The notes: generated by a model not told the origin, from the sequence alone. Shown: positions 15,757 to 24,606, counted from the stretch's first letter. The stretch is DNA of 64,000 nucleotides from Streptomyces tendae (GCF_008632955.1 NZ_CP043959.1:2356001-2420000); one strand, 5' to 3'. Program-made: numbers and translations.

Positions 15757-16248
15757 TCAGGCGAGGGTGATCGAGTCACCGCTGACGGAGATCCGCACCG
15801 AGGGGAGCGGCTTGGTCGCGGGACCACTGCTCACACTGCCGTCGGTGATGGAGAAGTTGCTGTTGTGGCAGGGGCAGTTGATGAGCCCGTCGGAGACGCT
15901 CTTCACCGCGCACCCCTGGTGGGTGCAGGTGGAGGAGAACGCCATGAACTCGCCCGCCGACGGCTGGGTGACGACCACCTGCTGATCGGCGAACACCTTG
16001 CCGCCGCCCTCGGGGATGTCGGAGGTCGAGGCGAGCGGCGCGCCCCCGGCGGCGTTCCCCCCGCCACCCGAACCGCCGCCGCTCGCCCCGTCGTCCGCCG
16101 CGCCGCCGCCGGCGTCCGCCGAGGAGCCCGGCGCGTCGTCGTCGGACCCTCCGCACGCGGCCAGCGCCACGGCGAGGCCGGCCGCTCCGGCGGCCGCCAC
16201 GACGGTGCGACGGGCAGGTCCCGATGCGGACTCGAACGATACGGTCAT
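15757..16248 (-). CDS. Rieske (2Fe-2S) Tat-exported lipoprotein
   Basis: A 163-residue secreted electron-transfer protein. The N-terminus has a twin-arginine signal (GPARRTVVAAAGAAGL) ending in lipobox LAAC near residue 32. A Gly/Ser/Ala/Asp linker (residues 33-70) follows. The Rieske domain (75-163) carries CTHQGC and CPCHNSNF, the two Cys-His pairs that bind the cluster. Folded export by Tat fits a protein loaded with Fe-S. ATG 16248 follows GGAAGGGAC. No partner oxidase is adjacent, so the electron donor and acceptor are unknown. Confidence 0.93.
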   Translation of the reverse strand: MTVSFESASGPARRTVVAAAGAAGLAVALAACGGSDDDAPGSSADAGGGAADDGASGGGSGGGGNAAGGAPLASTSDIPEGGGKVFADQQVVVTQPSAGEFMAFSSTCTHQGCAVKSVSDGLINCPCHNSNFSITDGSVSSGPATKPLPSVRISVSGDSITLA

Positions 16249-16467
16249 GCCAGTGGTGTCCCTTCCGGGGAGAGGCGTGATCTGCGAACAGGTACGGTCG
16301 GCGGGCCCTTGCCGTTCAGTGCCTTCCCGTGGCCCTCGGTGCCCGTCGGCCGGTGCCGAGAGCTTGACCCGCCCGCGGTCGGACGGGCGTAAGCCACGGC
16401 TGTCGTTTCCCTGTCGCTCACCGGCGCCGCGCGCCCGGGCCGCCTCCGACGTGCGGTGACGCGCCAG

Positions 16468-16473
16468 TAGCCT
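16468..16473 (+). promoter_or_regulatory. -10 element of HipA-like gene
   Basis: TAGCCT ends six bases before ATG 16480. No ribosome site is present, so a leaderless transcript is likely. Confidence 0.4.
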
Positions 16474-16479
16474 GGGGCG

Positions 16480-17244
16480 ATGCTCAAGGAAGTCATCGCG
16501 ACCCGATTCATCGCGCCGCTGCGCGAGGGCGGCTCGCTCCCCGGACTGATCGAGGCGGACGATCTCGGCACCTACGCGCTGAAGTTCACCGGCGCCGGCC
16601 AGGGCCGCAAGACGCTGGTCGCCGAGGTCGTCTGCGGGGAACTGGCCCGCCGGCTGGGGCTGCGGGTGCCGCGCCTGGTCACCGTGGAGCTCGACCCCGT
16701 GCTCGGGCTCGGCGAACCTGACCAGGAGGTGCAGCAGTTGCTGAAGTCCAGCGGCGGCACCAACCTCGGGACGGACTTCCTCTCCGGCGCCCTCGGCTTC
16801 GACCCGCTCGCCTTCGAGGTGAACCCCGAGGAGGCCGGCCGGATCCTCTGGTTCGACGCCCTGGTGAACAACGTCGACCGCTCCTGGCGCAACCCCAACA
16901 TGCTGCGGTGGCGCGAGGAGCTGTGGCTCATCGACCATGGCGCGACCATGATCTGGCACCACAGCTGGCCCGGCGCCGAAGCCTCCGCCGCCCGCCCCTA
17001 CGACGCCTCCGACCACGCCCTGAGGAGAGCCGCGCCGGACGTCGCCTCGGCGGCGGCGGACCTCGCCCCGCAGGTCACCGAGGACCTGCTCGCGGAGGTG
17101 ACCGCGCAGATCCCCGACGTCTGGCTGGCCGGGGAACCGGGCTTCGACAGCCCCGACGACCTCCGGCGCGCCTACGCCCGGCCGCTTCTCGCCCGCGCGG
17201 CCGCGATCCACACCCGCATCGAGGGCCTCCAGGGGGACCGGTGA
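16480..17244 (+). CDS. HipA-like kinase-fold protein
   Basis: A 254-residue protein with similarity to the C-terminal HipA kinase fold. GTYALKFTGAGQGRKTLVAEVVCGELARRLGL corresponds to the ATP-binding Lys and Glu region. WFDALVNNVDRSWRNPNML and ELWLIDHGATMIW match the HipA catalytic loop (N..DR..N) and the metal-binding Asp. It lacks the N-terminal HipA subdomain and no HipB antitoxin is next to it. It overlaps the DUF3037 gene as GTGA, so the two are coupled. Substrate and role are unknown. Confidence 0.82.
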   Translation: MLKEVIATRFIAPLREGGSLPGLIEADDLGTYALKFTGAGQGRKTLVAEVVCGELARRLGLRVPRLVTVELDPVLGLGEPDQEVQQLLKSSGGTNLGTDFLSGALGFDPLAFEVNPEEAGRILWFDALVNNVDRSWRNPNMLRWREELWLIDHGATMIWHHSWPGAEASAARPYDASDHALRRAAPDVASAAADLAPQVTEDLLAEVTAQIPDVWLAGEPGFDSPDDLRRAYARPLLARAAAIHTRIEGLQGDR

Positions 17245-17624
17245 GCGACCTGCACGTCTACGAGTACGCGCTGCTGCGGGTCGTCCCGCGGATCGAGCGC
17301 GGCGAACGCGTCAACGCCGGGGTGCTGGTGTACTGCCGGCCGCTGTCGTACGTCGGGGCTCGCACCCACCTCGACGAGGCGCGGCTGCTGGCCCTCGATC
17401 CCGCCGTCGACCTGCCCGGCGTCCACGCCGCGCTGCGTGCCGTCGAGGGCGTCTGCGCGGGCGGGGACGCGGCCGGACAGGCCGCACGGGACGACGCCGG
17501 GCGGCGCTTCCGCTGGCTGATCGCGCCACGCTCGACCATCGTGCAGCCCGGCCCGGTGCACACCGGCCTCACGGCCGACCCGGCGGCGGAGGCGGACCGC
17601 CTGCTCGACCTCCTGGTGCGCTGA
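17241..17624 (+). CDS. DUF3037 family protein
   Basis: A 127-residue protein. The motif YEYALLRVVPRIERGERVNAGVLVYC is the DUF3037 signature, and RFRWLIAPRSTIVQPGPVHTGL is its second conserved block. GTG 17241 overlaps the stop of the HipA-like gene by four bases. The two genes recur together in actinobacteria as far as I recall, so DUF3037 may be a partner or regulator of the kinase. No catalytic residues are obvious beyond the conserved Arg and His. Confidence 0.85.
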   Translation: MSDLHVYEYALLRVVPRIERGERVNAGVLVYCRPLSYVGARTHLDEARLLALDPAVDLPGVHAALRAVEGVCAGGDAAGQAARDDAGRRFRWLIAPRSTIVQPGPVHTGLTADPAAEADRLLDLLVR

Positions 17625-17723
17625 CACCGGGTGCCGGACGCGCCGGCCGGGGGCGGACAGCCGTCGGCGGGAACGGGGGCCGGGAACGGGGGACGGGCAG
17701 GTCGCCTCAGCTGTCGCCGAGCC

Positions 17724-18293
17724 TCAGGAGCGGCGGCGCCTGATCACATGGCCGGCCGCCAGCAGGGCGCCCGTCACGCACGTCGCTCCGACGCCGACGT
17801 CCCAGCCGCTCGGACCGGTGCCCGAGGAGCCGCCGAGGCCGCCCTGCACACCGCGCGTCGGGGCGGGGGAGGCGGATGTGGCCGGCGCGGCGGACGTCCT
17901 GGTGGGCGTCGGTGTCGCGGTGGGCGTCCGGGTGGGCGTGACCGGTGCGGAGGTGGGGCTCGCGGAGCGGGTCGGCGACACGGTCGCGGTCCGGGTCGGG
18001 GCGGCGGTCGTCGGTGTCGCCGGGCGCGAGGTCGGGGGCGGTGACGGTGCGGGCCGGAAGGTGGACGAGGTGAGGCCGCGCCGGGGCAGTGCCTCGCAGG
18101 CGATGCCGTCGTCCGGGCCGGGGTCCTCGTCGAGCCGGTGCGGATCGCTGCGGTCCATCTCGAAGAAGGTCTGCGCGTCCTCCTGGTAGGTGAAGTCGCT
18201 GCAGTCCAGGTCCTGGGCGTGGGCGATGTCGGCCAACGGCACGATCGCGGCGAACGCGATCAACGTGCCTATGACACCGGTGCGACGGCGCAT
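17724..18293 (-). CDS. Secreted Excalibur calcium-binding domain protein
   Basis: A 189-residue exported protein. Residues 1-26 form a signal peptide ending AHA. Residues 28-72 are an Excalibur domain: DLDCSDFTYQEDAQTFF, then a DPGPDDGIACE loop with the D-x-D-x-D-G-x-x-CE calcium-binding pattern and two conserved Cys. A long Thr/Pro/Ala-rich stalk follows (about 75-150). The C-terminus has a hydrophobic helix and RRRRS, as for a membrane-anchored protein. The ATG follows AAAGGAGG. Confidence 0.88.
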   Translation of the reverse strand: MRRRTGVIGTLIAFAAIVPLADIAHAQDLDCSDFTYQEDAQTFFEMDRSDPHRLDEDPGPDDGIACEALPRRGLTSSTFRPAPSPPPTSRPATPTTAAPTRTATVSPTRSASPTSAPVTPTRTPTATPTPTRTSAAPATSASPAPTRGVQGGLGGSSGTGPSGWDVGVGATCVTGALLAAGHVIRRRRS

Positions 18294-18480
18294 CGAACGC
18301 CTCCTTTCCGGCCACGGATGGCTCGCGCTTCGACGCTAGGGGCCGCCCGCCCCGAAGGCGCGCAGCGCTGGGCCGATCGGGTGCTCGGCACCGGCGCCGG
18401 ACGGCGGGCGGGGCCGGACCGGAGGACCGTGGACGGGGAGCCCGGCGGCGGGGAATGGATCACACCGGCGCGGTGTGCCG

Positions 18481-18509
18481 TTGACACCGGGTGCCAGGGC
18501 TTCTAGCGT
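18481..18509 (+). promoter_or_regulatory. Promoter of the two-SDR operon
   Basis: TTGACA (18481-18486) and TAGCGT (18504-18509) are separated by 17 bases, a clear primary-sigma promoter. Transcription would begin near 18516. Confidence 0.7.
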
Positions 18510-18527
18510 CACGTCTGCTGAAGGTAC

Positions 18528-18541
18528 TAAGCGGTCGCTCA
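18528..18541. promoter_or_regulatory. TetR-like operator downstream of the SDR promoter
   Basis: TAAGCG-GT-CGCTCA is a palindrome with one mismatch, at about +12 to +25 of the predicted transcript. Such TNAGC...GCTNA sites are typical of TetR regulators of acyl-CoA or fatty-acid genes. The regulator is not adjacent. Confidence 0.5.
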
Positions 18542-18593
18542 CTGAACTGGGCGGGCCGCCGGAGCCGCATCCCAAGGGCGAGGAGAAGCAGCA

Positions 18594-19355
18594 ATGTCCA
18601 CCACTGAGCAGCGGGTCGCGATCGTCACCGGTGCCGCGCGCGGCATCGGCGCCGCCACCGCCGTACGACTGGCCGCCGAGGGCCGCGCGGTCGCCGTGCT
18701 CGACCTCGACGAGGCCGCCTGCAAGGACACCGTCGAGAAGATCACCGCCGCCGGTGGCAAGGCGATCGCGGTCGGCTGCGACGTCTCCGACGAGGCGCAG
18801 GTCGAGGCGGCCGTCGCGCGCGTCGCCGAGGAGCTCGGCGCGCCGACCGTGCTGGTCAACAACGCGGGTGTGCTGCGCGACAACCTGCTGTTCAAGATGA
18901 GCGTCTCCGACTGGGACACCGTCATGAACGTGCACCTGCGCGGCGCCTTCCTGATGTCGAAGGCCTGCCAGAAGCACATGGTCGACGCCGGCTTCGGCCG
19001 GATCGTCAACCTGTCGTCCTCCTCCGCGCTCGGCAACCGCGGCCAGGTCAACTACTCCGCCGCCAAGGCCGGTCTGCAGGGCTTCACCAAGACCCTCGCC
19101 AAGGAGCTCGGCAAGTTCGGCGTCACCGCCAACGCCGTCGCCCCCGGCTTCATCGCCACCGAGATGACCAAGGCCACGGCCGACCGTGTCGGCATGGGCT
19201 TCGACGACTTCAAGGCCGCCGCCGCCACCGCGATCCCGGTCGCCCGCGTGGGTGAGCCCGAGGACGTCGCCAACGCCATCGCCTTCTTCGCCGCGGACGC
19301 GGCCGGCTTCGTCTCCGGCCAGGTGCTGTACGTGGCCGGCGGACCGCTCGACTAG
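18594..19355 (+). CDS. fabG: 3-oxoacyl-ACP reductase-like SDR (FabG)
   Basis: A 253-residue classical short-chain dehydrogenase. It has the cofactor motif TGAARGIG (residues 13-20), NNAG, catalytic Ser in LSSSSALG and YSAAK (Tyr-x-x-x-Lys), and ends AFFAADAAGFVSGQVLYVAGG. Asp at the end of strand two (VLDLDEA) hints at NAD rather than NADP preference. It is the first gene behind a TTGACA/TAGCGT promoter and 11 bases upstream of a second SDR. Fatty-acid or acyl-CoA reduction is probable but inferred. Confidence 0.88.
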   Translation: MSTTEQRVAIVTGAARGIGAATAVRLAAEGRAVAVLDLDEAACKDTVEKITAAGGKAIAVGCDVSDEAQVEAAVARVAEELGAPTVLVNNAGVLRDNLLFKMSVSDWDTVMNVHLRGAFLMSKACQKHMVDAGFGRIVNLSSSSALGNRGQVNYSAAKAGLQGFTKTLAKELGKFGVTANAVAPGFIATEMTKATADRVGMGFDDFKAAAATAIPVARVGEPEDVANAIAFFAADAAGFVSGQVLYVAGGPLD

Positions 19356-19366
19356 GGGGACCGGAC

Positions 19367-20125
19367 ATGACGACAGTGGAACCCACCGGCAAGGTCGCGC
19401 TGATCACCGGCGCCAGCCGCGGCATCGGCTACGGCGTCGCCGAGGCGCTGGTCGCCCGCGGCGACCGGGTCTGCATCACCGGACGCAACGAGGACGCCCT
19501 CAAGGAGGCCGTCGAGCAGCTCGGCGCCGACCGGGCCGTCCACGTGGCCGGCAAGGCGCACGACGAGGCCCACCAGGCGCTCGCCGTCGAGCGCGTGATG
19601 GAGGCCTTCGGCCGGGTCGACTTCCTGGTCAACAACGCGGGCACCAACCCGGTCTTCGGGCCGATCGCCGACCTCGACCTGAACGTGGCGCGCAAGGTCT
19701 TCGAGACCAATGTGATCTCCGCGCTCGGCTTCGCGCAGAAGACCTGGCACGCCTGGCAGAAGGACAACGGCGGGGCGATCGTCAACATCGCCTCCGTCGC
19801 GGGTATCGCGCCCTCGCCGTTCATCGCGGCGTACGGCGTCAGCAAGGCGGCGCTGATCAACCTGACCCAGCAGCTGGCGCACGAGTTCGCGCCCAGGGTG
19901 CGGGTCAACGCCATCGCCCCGGCGGTGGTGAAGACCAAGTTCGCGCAGGCCCTGTACGAGGGCCGGGAGGCGGAGGCCGCCGCGTCCTACCCGCTCGGCC
20001 GGCTCGGCGTGCCGTCCGACATCGGCGGGGCGGCCGCGTTCCTCACCTCGGACCAGTCGGACTGGGTCACCGGCCAGACCCTGGTCGTCGACGGCGGCAT
20101 CTTCCTGAACGCCGGCGTCGGCTGA
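19367..20125 (+). CDS. Short-chain dehydrogenase/reductase
   Basis: A 252-residue SDR, second in the operon. TGASRGIG (residues 15-22), NNAGTNPVFGPI, NIASVAG with the catalytic Ser, and YGVSKAAL with Tyr and Lys are all present. Arg after strand two (CITGRNED) suggests NADP. The gene follows fabG by 11 bases and ends before a strong terminator. The co-transcribed reductases may act in one pathway with opposite cofactor preference. Confidence 0.9.
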   Translation: MTTVEPTGKVALITGASRGIGYGVAEALVARGDRVCITGRNEDALKEAVEQLGADRAVHVAGKAHDEAHQALAVERVMEAFGRVDFLVNNAGTNPVFGPIADLDLNVARKVFETNVISALGFAQKTWHAWQKDNGGAIVNIASVAGIAPSPFIAAYGVSKAALINLTQQLAHEFAPRVRVNAIAPAVVKTKFAQALYEGREAEAAASYPLGRLGVPSDIGGAAAFLTSDQSDWVTGQTLVVDGGIFLNAGVG

Positions 20126-20180
20126 CCCTGCCGCCCGCGCCCGCGCACCACGCGTACGCACGGGCCCCGACCGCCACTCC

Positions 20181-20218
20181 CGACACGGGCGCCGTTGACG
20201 AAAACGGCGCCCGTGTCG
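20181..20218 (+). terminator. Terminator of SDR operon
   Basis: A perfect 16-bp stem (20181-20196 with 20203-20218) and a six-base loop lie 55 bases past the second SDR stop. It isolates the operon from the binding-protein gene. Confidence 0.85.
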
Positions 20219-20356
20219 GCGATTTGGGACCGAAACACACCTGACAACGTAGTCATCCGCGAGTTGATCTCAAGGCCCGTTCTGAGGAGGGTCAGCGGGC
20301 GTATCACTGCGGTATGGTTCGCCGACCCTTGGTATGGCAGATCGAGGAGCGTGCGC

Positions 20357-21943
20357 GTGTTCAACCGGAACCGATGCCTGCGGCGGGTGGCGGCCATCGC
20401 GTCCATATCGTCCCTGGTGGCCGGATGCGGCGTCCTGTCGTCCGACAGCCCGGAGGACGAGGGACCCATCGTCGTGGGAACCACCAGCTCGCCCAGCACG
20501 CTGGATCCTGCCGCGTCCTGGGACAGCTCCTGGGAGCTGTTCCGCAACATCTACCAGACGCTGCTGAGTTACCCGGTGGGCGCGACCACACCGCAGCCGG
20601 ACGCGGCGGAGAGCTGCGAGTTCTCCGACACCTCCAACCAGGTGTTCCGCTGCGAGCTGCGGGAGGGCCTCACCTTCTCCGACGGCGACAAGCTCGACGC
20701 CCGGGCGGTCAAGCACTCGATCGACCGGATCCGCGAGATCAACGTCAACGGCGGTCCGGCCGGTCTGCTCGGCAGCCTCGAACGGGTCCAGGCGCCGAGC
20801 GAGCGCGAGGTCGTCTTCTACCTCAACAAGCCGGACGCCACCTTCCCGTTCGTGCTCGCGACCCCCGCGATGTCGATCGTCGACCCCGACTCCTACCCGG
20901 CGGACGCCCTGCGCGAGGACAAGAGCGTCCTCGGGTCCGGTCCCTACACCCTGCAGTCGTACGACGAGGGCAAGGAGGCCCGGCTGGTCGGCAACGACCG
21001 CTACAAGGGCTACGCCGAGCGGAAGAACAGCGCGGTCACCATCCGCTACTTCCAGGAGTCCGGCGCCATGGTCGAGGCGCTGCGCGACGAGCGGATCGAC
21101 CTGACGTACCGCGGCCTGGCCGCCGGTGACATCGTCGAACTGCAGGGCAGGACCTCCAAGGAGGAGGAGATCCAGCTCATCGACGGCACCGGGACCGACA
21201 TCAACTACCTGGTGTTCAACCCCGAAGACCCGTGGGCCGGCAAGAAGGCGGTGCGCCACGCCATCGCGCAGCTCGTCGACCGCCCGGCGATCGCGCACAA
21301 GGTCTACAAGGACACCGTCGACCCGCTGTACTCGATGGTCCCCAAGGGGCTGACCGGCCACACCACCGGCTTCTTCGACGACTTCGGCGAGCCCAGTGCG
21401 AAGAAGGCCCGCGAGATCCTCACCGACGCGGGCATCACCGAGCCGGTGCCGCTCACCCTCTGGTACACCTCGGACCGCTACGGCTCCGAGACCGCTCTGG
21501 AGTTCAAGGAGCTGGAGCGGCAGCTGGAGTCGTCGAAGCTGTTCGACGTCACGCTGAAGAGCCGCCCCTGGAAGACCTACGTCGAGGGCTACCAGAAGGG
21601 CGAGTACCCGGTGTTCGGCCGTGGCTGGTTCCCCGACTTCCCGGACGCGGACAACTTCATCGCCCCGTTCGTCGGCGAGCAGAATGCGCTCGGCACGCCG
21701 TACGAGGCCAAGAAGATCGTCAACGATCTGCTGCCCAGCTCGCGACGGGAGAGCGACCGCGGCAACGTGGTGAAGCAGTTCGAGGAGGCCCAGCAGCTCC
21801 TCGTCAACGACGCGCGGCTGCTCCCGCTGTGGCAGGGCCGGCAGTACGTGGCGGCGAGCCGGGACATCTCGGGCGCCGAGCGTGCCCTGGACCCCTCCAC
21901 GATCATGATGATGTGGCAGCTGTCCCGGAAGACCAGCTGGTAG
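20357..21943 (+). CDS. ABC transporter substrate-binding lipoprotein, peptide/nickel family 5
   Basis: A 528-residue solute-binding lipoprotein (SBP_bac_5). The signal MFNRNRCLRRVAAIASISSLVAGC places the lipid Cys at residue 24. GPIVVGTTSSPSTLDPA begins the mature fold; YQTLLSYPVG, REGLTFSDGDKLDARAVKHSIDRI and VLGSGPYTLQSY are family blocks. GTG 20357 sits seven bases after GAGGAG (20344-20349); the frame extends far upstream without support. No permease or ATPase follows, so it is an orphan binding protein for peptides or similar ligands. Confidence 0.88.
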   Translation: MFNRNRCLRRVAAIASISSLVAGCGVLSSDSPEDEGPIVVGTTSSPSTLDPAASWDSSWELFRNIYQTLLSYPVGATTPQPDAAESCEFSDTSNQVFRCELREGLTFSDGDKLDARAVKHSIDRIREINVNGGPAGLLGSLERVQAPSEREVVFYLNKPDATFPFVLATPAMSIVDPDSYPADALREDKSVLGSGPYTLQSYDEGKEARLVGNDRYKGYAERKNSAVTIRYFQESGAMVEALRDERIDLTYRGLAAGDIVELQGRTSKEEEIQLIDGTGTDINYLVFNPEDPWAGKKAVRHAIAQLVDRPAIAHKVYKDTVDPLYSMVPKGLTGHTTGFFDDFGEPSAKKAREILTDAGITEPVPLTLWYTSDRYGSETALEFKELERQLESSKLFDVTLKSRPWKTYVEGYQKGEYPVFGRGWFPDFPDADNFIAPFVGEQNALGTPYEAKKIVNDLLPSSRRESDRGNVVKQFEEAQQLLVNDARLLPLWQGRQYVAASRDISGAERALDPSTIMMMWQLSRKTSW

Positions 21944-22035
21944 AGCGCCCGGAACGGCCGACCGCGGGGCCGGTTGTCAGTGGTCGCCTGTAGGTTCTGA
22001 GGCCTGGAAGCGACCACGCGTGTGAGGAAGTTGAC

Positions 22036-22719
22036 GTGACCGACATCGCCATGCTGCCCGAGTCCTGGCGCGGGGTTCTGGGTGACGAACTGCAGCAGCC
22101 CTACTTCAAGGAGCTGACCGAGTTCGTCGAGGAGGAGCGGGCGCGCGGTCCCGTCTACCCGCCCCGCGAGGAGGTCTTCGCGGCCCTGGACGCCACGCCG
22201 TACGACCAGGTGAAGGTCCTGGTCCTCGGCCAGGACCCGTACCACGGCGAGGGCCAGGGCCACGGCCTGTGCTTCTCGGTCCGGCCCGGCGTGAAGGTCC
22301 CGCCGTCCCTGCGCAACATCTACAAGGAACTCCACGCCGACCTCGGGACACCCGTCCCGGACAACGGTTACCTGATGCCGTGGGCCCGGCAGGGCGTGCT
22401 GCTGCTCAACGCGGTGCTCACGGTCCGCGCGGGCGAGGCCAACTCGCACAAGGGCAGGGGCTGGGAGCTGTTCACCGACGCGGTGATCCGCGCGGTGGCG
22501 AACCGCCCCGACCCGGCGGTCTTCGTGCTGTGGGGCAACTACGCGCAGAAAAAGCTGCCGCTGATCGACGAGAGCCGGCACGTGGTGGTCAAGGGCGCGC
22601 ACCCGTCACCGCTGTCCGCGAAGAAGTTCTTCGGCTCCCGGCCGTTCTCGCGGATCGACGAGGCGGTGGCCGCGCAGGGGCACCAGCCGATCGACTGGAC
22701 CGTCCCGAACCTGGGCTGA
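22036..22719 (+). CDS. ung: Uracil-DNA glycosylase (family 1)
   Basis: A 227-residue base-excision repair enzyme that removes uracil from DNA. Both catalytic motifs are intact: GQDPYHGEGQGHGLCFSV (Asp67 activates water) and HPSPLSAKKFFGSRPF with the catalytic His. NAVLTVRAGEANSHKG and VFVLWGNYAQ form the uracil pocket and Leu-loop region. GTG 22036 follows GAGGAA, with TAGGTT at 21991-21996 as a likely -10. It is a single-gene unit. Confidence 0.97.
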   Translation: MTDIAMLPESWRGVLGDELQQPYFKELTEFVEEERARGPVYPPREEVFAALDATPYDQVKVLVLGQDPYHGEGQGHGLCFSVRPGVKVPPSLRNIYKELHADLGTPVPDNGYLMPWARQGVLLLNAVLTVRAGEANSHKGRGWELFTDAVIRAVANRPDPAVFVLWGNYAQKKLPLIDESRHVVVKGAHPSPLSAKKFFGSRPFSRIDEAVAAQGHQPIDWTVPNLG

Positions 22720-22869
22720 CCGGCCCACCGTGCCGTCCGGCCGGGTGTGGACGGGCCCGTGCGTCCTCACACCCGGCACGTCCCGGAGCGGCTTGTCCGG
22801 TATCACCCCTTTCTGCGGCTAGCGTCGGGGGCGACGCGGGCGACAGCGGGCGACGGTGCGGAGGACGTG

Positions 22870-23382
22870 GTGGCGGAGCGACAGGAGCAGGCGGCGCCGG
22901 ACGCCGTGCTGACCCGGATCGGCCAGGTGGTGATACTGCACCACGCGGGCGACCGTGAGGAGGCCAGGCACCGCTTCCTCGGCCTCTGGGCGGAGATCGG
23001 TGAGCACGGCGACCCCCTGCACCGCTGCACGCTCGCCCACTACCTCGCCGACACCCAGGACGACCCCGAGGACGAACTGGCCTGGGATCTGCGGGCGCTG
23101 ACGGCGGCCGACGAGGCCGGCCGGTCCCCGGCCCGGCAGGGCGCCGCCGCGGTGCGCGCCCTCTACCCGTCGCTGCATCTGAGCCTGGCCGACGACTACG
23201 CCCGCCTCGGCCGCCCCGACGCGGCCCGCACCCACCTGGACCGGGCCCGGGGCGCCGCCCGCACCCTCGCCGACGACCGCTACGGCGACGGCGTACGGGC
23301 CGCCATCCGCCGCCTGGCGGCACGGCTCGGCGACGACGGGACGCCGCCCGGGGGACCGGGGCCGCCCCGGCAGCGCCCTTGA
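22870..23382 (+). CDS. TPR-like helical protein
   Basis: A 170-residue, mostly alpha-helical protein. Amphipathic helices such as ARHRFLGLWAEIGEHGDPLHRCTLAHYLADTQ, LSLADDYARLGRPDAARTHLDRARG and RAAIRRLAARLG look like tetratricopeptide repeats. GTG 22870 is five bases after GGAGG (22860-22864); GTG 22867 is the alternative. No catalytic residues are seen. It probably acts as a scaffold or accessory to an unknown partner, downstream of ung but with its own start signals (TAGCGT at about 22820). Confidence 0.6.
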   Translation: MAERQEQAAPDAVLTRIGQVVILHHAGDREEARHRFLGLWAEIGEHGDPLHRCTLAHYLADTQDDPEDELAWDLRALTAADEAGRSPARQGAAAVRALYPSLHLSLADDYARLGRPDAARTHLDRARGAARTLADDRYGDGVRAAIRRLAARLGDDGTPPGGPGPPRQRP

Positions 23383-23395
23383 GGTGCTCCGCGGC

Positions 23396-23893
23396 TCAGC
23401 GTCCGTAGGTGTCCTGGCAGATCCGCGCCTGCGGGCTGTCCGCCGGCCAGCCGCCGTACTCCCTGCCCAGCGCGCACACGTCGGAGTTCCCGGACTCCAG
23501 TGACCGGCCGACGTCCGGCAGCCGGGCCGGCGGACGCCGGGTGGGCGTGCGCCGGCCCGGCTCGGGCAGCTGGGGGCTCCGGGACTGCTGGGACCGCTCC
23601 TGCCCGTTGCGCGCGTCGGACGGGGTGTCCGGCCGCGGAGGCCGGGCCGCGGAGGTGGTTGCGGCCGACGGCGACGCCCCGGGCGACGCGGGCGGGTCGA
23701 CCATCTCCAGCGCCTCCCGCGCGGGTGCCTGCACGACCGGCGACTCCTCGCGTCCCGCCGCGTCGTGCCCGGCCCCTGGGGGAGGTGCCGACGCCGGGCC
23801 CGGCGCGAGGGGACGCTGGACCGTCACACAGCCCGAGAGGGCGGCGACCGCCACGGTCACCAGAAGCGTTGCTGTGGTCGTCGTTCGCTGCAC
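23396..23893 (-). CDS. Putative lipoprotein with disordered linker
   Basis: A protein of about 165 residues. The start GTG 23893 gives MQRTTTTATLLVTVAVAALSGC, a lipoprotein signal with lipobox LSGC. The middle 80 residues are Pro/Arg/Ser/Ala-rich and disordered. The last 35 residues (SLESGNSDVCALGREYGGWPADSPQARICQDTYGR) hold two Cys in a compact conserved tail. Two ATGs upstream at 23947 and 23956 are less likely. Function is unknown; the tail pattern recurs in Streptomyces secreted proteins. Confidence 0.6.
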   Translation of the reverse strand: MQRTTTTATLLVTVAVAALSGCVTVQRPLAPGPASAPPPGAGHDAAGREESPVVQAPAREALEMVDPPASPGASPSAATTSAARPPRPDTPSDARNGQERSQQSRSPQLPEPGRRTPTRRPPARLPDVGRSLESGNSDVCALGREYGGWPADSPQARICQDTYGR

Positions 23894-24005
23894 CCCCGCC
23901 ACTTTGCTGGCTCCGCCCTCCGCATGGTGGACGGACAGGCGCCGCATACCCCGCACGGGTGATCTCCGACCCCCTTCGGGGGTGTCGTCCGTGTGAGGGG
24001 TGACG

Positions 24006-24518
24006 TCATTCGCCGGTGACGCCGTCGATCCGCTGCCGGAGCAGATCCGCGTGGCCGTTGTGGCGGGCGTACTCCTCGATCATGTGGGTGTAGATCCAGC
24101 GCAGGGAGCACGGCTGGGGGTGCGAGTGGTGCCGTCCCAGGGAGAGGTCGTCCAGGGCGGCTCCGGCCGTGTTGCGCCGGGCGGCGGCGATCTCCGTCTG
24201 CCAGGTCTCGTAGGCGTCCTTCCAGGTGTCCGCCTCGCCGGGGTGGAACTCGCCGTCCGGGTCCGCGTCGCCGTAGTACAGGGGGCCCGCGTCCTCGCCG
24301 GCGAACACCCGGCGGAACCATGAGCGCTCCACCTCGGCCATGTGGCGCACCAGCCCCATCAGCGACAGGTCCGACGGCGGCACCGAGGCGGTCCGCAACT
24401 GCTCGTCCGTCAGCCCCGCGCACTTCCAGGCGAGCGTGTCGCGGTGGTAGTCGAGCCAGCCCTCGAGCATGCTTCGCTCGTCGGCGTTCTGTGCGGGTTC
24501 GGTGCGCTCGGTAGTCAT
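24006..24518 (-). CDS. DinB/DUF664 family protein
   Basis: A 170-residue four-helix DinB-like protein. Its three metal-binding His are likely His in LVRHMAEVERSWFRRVF and the two in YTHMIEEYARHNGHADLLRQRIDG. ML.GWLDYHRDTLAWKCAGLTDEQL is the family N-terminus. Related enzymes are thiol-dependent transferases using mycothiol or bacillithiol. The ATG at 24518 follows AAAGGATG. Confidence 0.88.
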   Translation of the reverse strand: MTTERTEPAQNADERSMLEGWLDYHRDTLAWKCAGLTDEQLRTASVPPSDLSLMGLVRHMAEVERSWFRRVFAGEDAGPLYYGDADPDGEFHPGEADTWKDAYETWQTEIAAARRNTAGAALDDLSLGRHHSHPQPCSLRWIYTHMIEEYARHNGHADLLRQRIDGVTGE

Positions 24519-24606
24519 CCCGGCATCCTTTCCCGCCGACGTCGTGTCACACCACGGGATTTACCGTGCCGTCGGGCCGCGGGGCGTCGGAACGCGGAGT
24601 CCAGGG

